Made by a program: the position numbers and the translations under genes
Assembly: GCF_007858185.1 (NCBI RefSeq)
Contig: NZ_VFES01000027.1
Location: 1-64,000 of the forward strand
Origin: Pseudomonas grimontii
GTDB taxonomy: Bacteria > Pseudomonadota > Gammaproteobacteria > Pseudomonadales > Pseudomonadaceae
Direction of reading: 5' to 3'
Length of the DNA: 64,000 bases
Part shown: in pieces, positions 58,535 to 64,000 of the stretch
Layout: each line of letters begins with the position of its first letter
Position numbering within the stretch: the first letter of the stretch is position 1
Notes under the pieces: generated by a model
Database searches by the model: none
What the model was told of the DNA's origin: nothing
The model's input: the letters and a program-made list of their open reading frames with translations, nothing else

Positions 58535-59662
58535 TCATTTGCTTTCCGCCTGCTTGATGGCCAGCACGTCTTTAGGCGTGACCATGTCGCCTTTGTTGTT
58601 GCCCCAGGCGTTACGCTCGTAGGTCACTACGGCGGCGATATCGACTTCCGAGAGCTGCTTGCCGAAGGCGGCCATCGCGGTACCAGGCTTGCCGTGATAG
58701 ACGATGCTGAGGTGGCCTTCCTTGGGTCCGGTGGCAATCTTCGAGCCCTTGAGCGCCGGGAACATCGGCGGCAGGCCCTGGCCTTCGGCCTGGTGACAGG
58801 CCACGCAGGTGGTGTGGTAGACCTTGTCGCCACGGGCCACCAGCTCTTCGAGCGTCCACTCTTTGGAGGTCAGCTCCTTGAGCTTGGCGGCCTCTGCCTT
58901 GCGTTCGCCGAGCCAGGTGTCGTAGTCGGCCTTGGACTTGACCTCGACCACGATGGGCATGAAACCATGGTCCTTGCCGCACAGTTCGGCGCACTGGCCA
59001 CGGTAGATGCCGGGCTTCTCGACGCGGGTCCAGGCCTCGTTGACGAAACCCGGGATGGCGTCGCGCTTGACCGCGAAGGCCGGCACCCACCAGGAGTGGA
59101 TCACGTCGGCGGCGGTTACCAGGAAGCGCACCTTGGCGCCCACCGGCAGCACCAGCGGCTGGTCGACTTCCAGCAGGTAGTGTTCGCCCTTGGTCGCCTG
59201 GTTATGGATCTGCTCGGCGGGCGTGGCCAGGTTGCTGAAGAACTCCACATCCTGGCCCAGGTATTTGTAATGCCACTTCCACTGATAGCCGGTGACCTGG
59301 ATATCGATATCCGACTCACTGCTGTCGTAGATGTTGATCAGGGTCTTGGTCGCCGGAATGGCCATCGCCACCAGGATCAGCAAGGGCACCACGGTCCAGA
59401 GAATCTCCACGGTCGTGCTTTCGTGGAATTTGGCCGCGACCTGGCCTGTAGAGCGGCGATGAAGGATCATCGACCAGAACATTGCGCCAAATACGACAAT
59501 GCCGATCACCACACAGATCCAGAAAATGGTCATGTGCAGGTCAAACACAGCGTGACTGACTTCAGTTGCCCCTGGTGCCATATTCATTGTCCAGGCGGCG
59601 TGCGCCTGGCCGAATACTGACCACAACAGAAGGCCCATCCAAACGTGTGGATGTCGCGTCAT
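58535..59662 (-). CDS. coxB: Cytochrome c oxidase subunit II with fused cytochrome c domain
   Basis: This 375-residue protein has a signal peptide, two helices and the CuA domain with GQCAELCGKDHGFMPI (both copper-bridging cysteines, a histidine and a methionine). After about residue 265 a cytochrome c domain follows, with heme site CVACH and a likely methionine ligand in GTAMAAFG. This makes the enzyme caa3-type, able to take electrons through its own heme c. It heads the oxidase gene row; the upstream 300 bases are the main promoter region. Confidence 0.94.
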   Translation of the reverse strand: MTRHPHVWMGLLLWSVFGQAHAAWTMNMAPGATEVSHAVFDLHMTIFWICVVIGIVVFGAMFWSMILHRRSTGQVAAKFHESTTVEILWTVVPLLILVAMAIPATKTLINIYDSSESDIDIQVTGYQWKWHYKYLGQDVEFFSNLATPAEQIHNQATKGEHYLLEVDQPLVLPVGAKVRFLVTAADVIHSWWVPAFAVKRDAIPGFVNEAWTRVEKPGIYRGQCAELCGKDHGFMPIVVEVKSKADYDTWLGERKAEAAKLKELTSKEWTLEELVARGDKVYHTTCVACHQAEGQGLPPMFPALKGSKIATGPKEGHLSIVYHGKPGTAMAAFGKQLSEVDIAAVVTYERNAWGNNKGDMVTPKDVLAIKQAESK

Positions 59663-60029
59663 TGCGGGTTCCCCTTATCGTTCTTGTTATCCCGCCGGTT
59701 TGCACCTGCGTCGAAGGGAGCGGCTTCCATACTGCTTACAACCGCTTAGCCTTACCTGCTTATGCAGTCTGGCGTCATCAGCTAATCGCGTACAAACCCG
59801 AGTATAGACACGCTCTGCAACCCCGCAATGTGTAGGGGCAAATGAGCAAAAATGAGTGGCCGGGCCTAATAAAACCGGGTGCGGAATCGTTTATCCGACG
59901 AACGATGGCAATTCGATATAACGCGGGTGCATAACCATGAAATAATTATGACAAATGCGTCTTAGGCGCTCGTATAAACGAGCTACCTTATGCTGTCCCT
60001 ATTCCTACACCTGCTTCACTGGAGCCTTC
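59663..60029. other. Divergent promoter region between coxB and the DUF6586-type gene
   Basis: These 367 bases hold no gene that I can support. The part nearest coxB (59663-59750) is its leader. An A/T-rich stretch lies around 59920-59960 (CATGAAATAATTATGACAAAT), followed by the stem GCTCGT-ATAA-ACGAGC at 59968-59983, 47 bases ahead of the plus-strand gene. Both look regulatory. Confidence 0.5.
59968..59983. repeat. Small inverted repeat upstream of the DUF6586-type gene
   Basis: GCTCGT and ACGAGC are exact reverse complements around ATAA. It lies where a -10 box or operator of the plus-strand gene would be expected. Confidence 0.35.
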
Positions 60030-60677
60030 ATGAACACCGCCGCATTGCGCGAGCAGATTTCCCTTGCCCATCAACACGAAGCCAGCACCGGCCAACTGGC
60101 CAAGCAGCTGGAAGAGCAATTGCCGCACCTGCATTCGGCCATTTCCCTGGTTGACGGTGATCGCAACATCGTCATGACTCGCTTTGTGACCGCCTACATC
60201 GAACTCGTCCCGGACTTGCTGGAAGCCGCCAATGACGTGGCACGCGAAGCCGGTATCGAAAGCCAGATCAAGCCGGTGCTGAAGATCGCCGAGCAGTTCT
60301 TTCTGCAACCACCGGCTATTCTGGCGGGCCACCTGGGGCTCGACGGCCTGCTCGACGAGGCTTACTTGGCCCATCGCCTGGTTGAAGAAGTCAACGATCT
60401 GTATATCAAGCACTTCGGCCAGCCGTTGATTCCAGCAGACACCACCGTGGCCAACCTGATTGCCCATCAGTTGATCGGCGAAGCATTCGCCAACCAGCTG
60501 GATGAAGCCGTACACCATGCCGTGGATGAAATGCTCAACGAAGACAGTTTTGCGCTGGAGTCTGTCGAGGCGTATCGCGAGCAGCTGAAAAGCCCGGAAA
60601 CGGAAGCCGCGTGGAAGCGCTGGCCGTGTCTGTCCCGCCAACTGGGGGTTGAGTTGGCACTGGATCAGCCAGCTTAA
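60030..60677 (+). CDS. DUF6586-type conserved hypothetical protein
   Basis: This 215-residue protein is fully helical and acidic, without signal peptide or membrane helix, so it should be cytoplasmic. I place it in the DUF6586 family from memory of the same gene beside coxB in other Pseudomonas (PA0104). The middle part AIVGLD-like pattern is absent; the best conserved-looking stretch is LAHRLVEEVNDLYIKHFGQPL. GGAG lies ahead of the ATG at 60030. Function unknown; a compact REP follows the stop. Confidence 0.68.
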   Translation: MNTAALREQISLAHQHEASTGQLAKQLEEQLPHLHSAISLVDGDRNIVMTRFVTAYIELVPDLLEAANDVAREAGIESQIKPVLKIAEQFFLQPPAILAGHLGLDGLLDEAYLAHRLVEEVNDLYIKHFGQPLIPADTTVANLIAHQLIGEAFANQLDEAVHHAVDEMLNEDSFALESVEAYREQLKSPETEAAWKRWPCLSRQLGVELALDQPA

Positions 60678-60700
60678 ATCTTAAATTAGGCCAGAACGAA

Positions 60701-60726
60701 TGTGGGAGGGGCTCGCCCCTCCCACA
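60701..60726. repeat. Compact REP, perfect palindrome
   Basis: Eleven-base arms TGTGGGAGGGG and CCCCTCCCACA enclose CTCG. It lies between two convergent genes and may also end their transcripts. Confidence 0.85.
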
Positions 60727-60738
60727 GATCCGGCTGCC

Positions 60739-62286
60739 TCAGCCGATTGAGGGCGCCGAGCCGATCCCTGTCGTCGTCCTGACCCGGCCTTCGAGCCTGC
60801 GCTTCAACCCACGCGCCTCGATCACCAGCTTCGAGCCCTTGGCCGCATTCGCCCGGCCCCATTCCTCCAGCAACTCCAGGCAGGAATGGTCGATATAGCT
60901 CAGGTTACTCAGCGGTACGTGCACGGTGGTGCCCGGCGGCACTGTCGATAGCACCTGGGTCAACGCCGGCACTTTCAGGAAGGTCGCCGCGCCAGTCAAA
61001 CGCAGCTCCATTTCCCCCTCCTGGGGCAGGTCGATCAGGCTGACTTTCAGGCGCGAGGCCTTGAACGCCAGCTTGACCAGCGTAAGCCCGAAGCCCACCA
61101 GCACACCGGTCAGCAGGTCGGTGAAAATGATTGCCAACGCCGTGGCCGCGTAGGTAAACATCGGCATACGCCCATAGCGACCGAGCGCCTTGAAGGCCTT
61201 GATATCCACCAGTTTGATCCCGGTGTACACCAATACACCCGCGAGGCTCGCCACCGGAATGCTCTGCAACACGCTCGACAGCAACAACACGAAGCCCAAC
61301 AGCCATACACCATGGAACATCGCCGACAAGCGCGTGGTAGCACCGGCCTGCACGTTGGCCGAGCTGCGCACGATCACACCGGTCATCGGCAGGGCACCGA
61401 CCAGGCCGCATAGCATGTTGCCTACACCTTGAGCAGACAATTCCTTGTCGAAGTCGGAACGTTGGCCACTGTGCATGCGGTCGACCGCTGCAGCGGAGAG
61501 CAGGGTTTCGGCACTGGCGATAAACGCCACGGCAAACGCGGCGATCAACAACTGGGGGTCGGCCAGGTTCAGCAGGTCACTGGGACGCAGCCAATCGATG
61601 GCGTCGGCGAGGTTCTCCGGCACCTCCACACGCTTGACCTGCAACGCCAACACCAGGCTGGTCACCGTTGCCAGGCCCACGCCCAACAGCGCTCCGGGCA
61701 CGAAGCGCAGGGTTTGCGGACGGAATTTATCCCACAGGTACATCACCAGCATCGTCGACAAACCGAGCAATCCGGCCTGCCAACCCAGGCCGCCGCCCAA
61801 GGTTGGAATCGCCTCCACCAGCGCGGCGGGGAAGCCCGCCAGGTTATCCAGCCCTGAGGGCTTGGGCGCACCGTCGAGCATCACATGGATCTGCGATAGC
61901 ACAATCAATACGCCGATCCCCGCCAGCATCCCGTACACCACCGCCGGCGCCGTGACGCGGAACCAGCAACCCAGGCGCAAACGCCCGGCCACCAGTTGCA
62001 GGAAACCCGCCAGCAGCAGGATCGGCCCGAGCATCATCATCCCGTGCTGGCGCACCAACTCGAACACCAATACCGCCAAACCCGCCGCCGGGCCGCTGAC
62101 CTGCAGCGGCGAACCCGCCAACCAGCCCACCACCAAGCCACCGATAATCCCGGTGATCAGGCCCTTGGCCGGCGGCATGCCGGACGCGATCGCGATCCCC
62201 ATGCACAGGGGCAGGGCGACCAGAAACACAACCACGGAGGCGAGCAGCTCCCGTGGCAATACAGCTTTCAATTGAGCAGCACGCAT
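60739..62286 (-). CDS. SulP family anion transporter, possibly for bicarbonate
   Basis: This 515-residue protein has ten to fourteen helices of the SulP fold (VVFLVALPLCMGIAIASGMPP, SAETLLSAAAVDRMHSG, GALPMTGVIVRSSANVQAG) and a C-terminal STAS domain (about residues 415-500, with LSNLSYIDHSCLELL). The ATG at 62286 has GGGAGAG ahead; an open frame to 62334 lacks likeness. The beta-carbonic anhydrase gene lies 85 bases upstream on the same strand, which points to bicarbonate rather than sulfate as substrate. That is inference. Confidence 0.88.
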   Translation of the reverse strand: MRAAQLKAVLPRELLASVVVFLVALPLCMGIAIASGMPPAKGLITGIIGGLVVGWLAGSPLQVSGPAAGLAVLVFELVRQHGMMMLGPILLLAGFLQLVAGRLRLGCWFRVTAPAVVYGMLAGIGVLIVLSQIHVMLDGAPKPSGLDNLAGFPAALVEAIPTLGGGLGWQAGLLGLSTMLVMYLWDKFRPQTLRFVPGALLGVGLATVTSLVLALQVKRVEVPENLADAIDWLRPSDLLNLADPQLLIAAFAVAFIASAETLLSAAAVDRMHSGQRSDFDKELSAQGVGNMLCGLVGALPMTGVIVRSSANVQAGATTRLSAMFHGVWLLGFVLLLSSVLQSIPVASLAGVLVYTGIKLVDIKAFKALGRYGRMPMFTYAATALAIIFTDLLTGVLVGFGLTLVKLAFKASRLKVSLIDLPQEGEMELRLTGAATFLKVPALTQVLSTVPPGTTVHVPLSNLSYIDHSCLELLEEWGRANAAKGSKLVIEARGLKRRLEGRVRTTTGIGSAPSIG

Positions 62287-62371
62287 GATGGCTCTCCCGA
62301 GGCATTCGCCGGGCGCGGCAAAGCCTGGCTGCATCCATGGCAGCCACCGCTTTACCCGGCAGGGAAGTGTT

Positions 62372-63103
62372 TTAGAAGCGCGCTTTAGGCGTCGCGGATG
62401 GAATCGGTCCTTCGCCGCCTAACGGGCGGAACGCTGACTGGTCCGCATCGTAGGCGCGGATTTCGCTGGTCTCGATGTTGTAGATCCAACCGTGAATAAA
62501 CAGCTGACCATTGGCCATACGCGACGCCACCGAGGGATGGGTACGCAAATGCTGCAGTTGGGCGATGACGTTTTCTTCGGTGAGCACTTTCATGCTCTCG
62601 CCTTCGTTGGCACAGTCGCAGTTGTCCTCGACCATGGACTTGGCGACTTCGGCGTGCCGCAGCCAGGCCCTTACCGTCGGCATCTTCTCCAGGCTGGCGG
62701 GGTTCAGGACCGCACGCATGGCACCACAATCGGAGTGCCCGCACACGATGATGTGCTGCACGCCCAAGGCCAGTACGGCGTACTCGATGGCAGTGGAAAC
62801 GCCGCCATTCATCTGCCCATAAGGCGGCACGACGTTACCGACGTTGCGGGTCACGAACAGGTCGCCGGGAGAGCTTTGGGTAATCAGCTCAGGCACGATG
62901 CGCGAGTCGGCGCAGGTAATGAACATCGCCCGTGGACTCTGGGCCGTGGCGAGTTTCTTGAAGAGTTCTTCCTGCTGAGGGAAGACGTCGTGATGGAAAT
63001 GCAAAAAGCCGTCAACGATATGTTTTAGCGCTGCATCGGCAGACTCCGCCACCTGAGGGGCTGAAGCCGACGCAGCCAACGGCTGTTTATCCTTGTCACT
63101 CAT
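62372..63103 (-). CDS. Beta-class carbonic anhydrase
   Basis: This 243-residue enzyme interconverts CO2 and bicarbonate. The zinc ligands fit Cys64, His123 and Cys126 (CADSRIVPEL and CGHSDCGAMR), and the catalytic Asp66-Arg68 pair is present. Residues 1-25 are a polar, alanine-rich stretch, not a signal peptide. AAGAGGAT precedes the ATG. It leads a two-gene unit with the SulP transporter, an arrangement found in many Pseudomonas (PA0102-PA0103 as I remember). Confidence 0.94.
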   Translation of the reverse strand: MSDKDKQPLAASASAPQVAESADAALKHIVDGFLHFHHDVFPQQEELFKKLATAQSPRAMFITCADSRIVPELITQSSPGDLFVTRNVGNVVPPYGQMNGGVSTAIEYAVLALGVQHIIVCGHSDCGAMRAVLNPASLEKMPTVRAWLRHAEVAKSMVEDNCDCANEGESMKVLTEENVIAQLQHLRTHPSVASRMANGQLFIHGWIYNIETSEIRAYDADQSAFRPLGGEGPIPSATPKARF

Positions 63104-63330
63104 GATTCATCCTCTTGATTAATGCAGGGGAGTTTTCAGGTCAGTTCGACGCCTGGCGAGTGGAATAGTTGGAAAACTTCACACATCAAGGCGCCGACTC
63201 ATCAGTCACTCGCTGAACAAGGTAACCACCGAAACTTAACTCAAACTGAATGAACCGCTCTAGATCGCGGGTTTCAGTAATATCAAAACGCGACTATTTC
63301 TACAGGAGCGGTGCATTCTTCCTCATAAGT

Positions 63331-64000
63331 CTACAACAATGCCATCTGCCTGCCCGGTGGACAGAACGCCGTGCAATCCAGATTGAAACCTTCTCGCCGA
63401 TTCAGCCCCAAGCGTTTGATCGCCTTGCTGAAGCGCTGGGCCAGCAGGTCGGCAAACGGCCCCTCGCCCCGCATGCGTACGCCGAACCGACTGTCGTACA
63501 CCTCACCACCGCGCACCTGACGTACCAGGCTCATCACATGGGCCGCACGCTGCGGGTAATGCGCCGCCAGCCACTCCTCGAACAGCGGCGCCACCTCCAG
63601 CGGCAGGCGCAACATCATGTAGGCCGCACTCTGCGCACCGGCGGCATGGGCTTCGGTGAGCAGGCTTTCCAGCTCGCTGTCGTTGATCATCGGGATCATC
63701 GGTGAGCACAGCACGCCCACCGGGATACCCGCCTCGCGCATTACCCGGATGGCCCGCAACCGAGCCTTGGGCGCCGCTGTGCGCGGTTCCAGGATGCGCT
63801 TGAGCTCATCATCCAGGCTGGTGAGGCTGATCATCACCGCCACAAGGCGCTGCCTGGCCAGCTCAGCCAGCAGGTCCAGGTCGCGCAGGATCAGCGAGCC
63901 CTTGGTAATGATGGTGACCGGGTGCCGATAGCGCAGCAGCACTTCGAGGGTTTGCCGGGTGATCTTGTACTCACGCTCGATAGGCTGGTATGGGTCGGTG
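63331..64000 (-). CDS. Radical SAM protein, PA0069 family, C-terminal part
   Basis: The gene is cut by the right edge; about 222 C-terminal residues are seen. Upstream of the internal ATG at 63942 the frame continues to the edge with TDPYQPIEREYKITRQTLE, the well conserved middle of PA0069-type radical SAM proteins. The [4Fe-4S]-binding CxxxCxxC motif would lie outside. The seen part includes TIITKGSLILRDLDLL, VSLTSLDDELKRILEPR and PMIPMINDSELESLL. The reaction is unknown; relatives include SplB-like proteins. Confidence 0.85.
   Translation of the reverse strand, partial: TDPYQPIEREYKITRQTLEVLLRYRHPVTIITKGSLILRDLDLLAELARQRLVAVMISLTSLDDELKRILEPRTAAPKARLRAIRVMREAGIPVGVLCSPMIPMINDSELESLLTEAHAAGAQSAAYMMLRLPLEVAPLFEEWLAAHYPQRAAHVMSLVRQVRGGEVYDSRFGVRMRGEGPFADLLAQRFSKAIKRLGLNRREGFNLDCTAFCPPGRQMALL

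Noticed and set aside
1..64000. CRISPR arrays, prophage, integrases, insertion sequences, toxin-antitoxin pairs
   Set aside because: I looked for regular repeats, recombinases, transposases and small paired genes and saw none; only REP-type palindromes are repeated.

Overview
The window reads as chromosomal DNA of a fluorescent Pseudomonas (P. fluorescens group). Nearly all genes match Pseudomonas core families. Codons are GC-rich, the intergenic GTGGGAGGGGGC-type REP palindromes are those of P. fluorescens relatives, and gene order in two long blocks follows the order I remember from P. aeruginosa PAO1. I see no prophage, insertion sequence, CRISPR array, integrase or tRNA gene. Much of the window is conserved housekeeping DNA, and the less understood parts lie at about 8.8-13.3 kb and 26.1-28.3 kb.

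Layout. The left edge holds a leftward promoter with rRNA-operon features, so an rrn operon probably lies just outside. Next come glutarate catabolism (CoA-transferase, gcdH, divergent LysR regulator), the pntAA-pntAB-pntB transhydrogenase operon and a succinyl-CoA:acetate CoA-transferase. At 8.8-13 kb are two DUF1127 genes that share upstream GTACAG-type repeats, three tandem exported DUF2388 paralogues and a large exported DUF4105/Lnb-like protein. Then follow a CitMHS citrate carrier, a TerC protein, a Na/Pi symporter-PhoU fusion, a membrane-anchored M16 peptidase, a DUF5924 protein and a four-gene MCE (Mla/Pqi-like) lipid transport operon.

From 23 to 51 kb the order is: SpmA/SpmB-like protein, gltP, a 0.7-kb structured non-coding region, an Ivy-type lysozyme inhibitor, a DUF1328 protein, algB-kinB, an AmpDh2-like amidase, a DgcH-like diguanylate cyclase, an EEP-family protein, dsbA, cytochromes c4 and c5, engB, the sRNA ersA, polA, DUF2782, thrB, the znuA/zur-znuC-znuB zinc locus, a lipoprotein, katE and metN-metI-metQ. 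The genes for alginate and envelope stress (AlgB/KinB, AlgU-type ersA promoter), peptidoglycan (amidase, Ivy) and redox (DsbA, cytochromes) stand close together.

From 51 kb to the end lies the aa3/caa3 cytochrome oxidase cluster on the minus strand: coxB (with a fused cytochrome c domain), coxA, ctaG, coxC, SURF1, a small exported-domain protein, heme A synthase, heme O synthase and Sco, with a DUF2909 gene on the opposite strand. It is followed by a DUF6586-type gene, a SulP transporter paired with a beta-carbonic anhydrase, and the C-terminal part of a radical SAM protein cut by the right edge.

I found no certain new system. The best leads are the DUF1127/DUF2388/Lnb-like cluster with its repeated upstream motif, the gltP-ivy intergenic region with several inverted repeats, and a possible leader ORF with a Crc/Hfq-type motif ahead of the citrate carrier. 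Family names and PAO1 comparisons come from memory; no database search was run.
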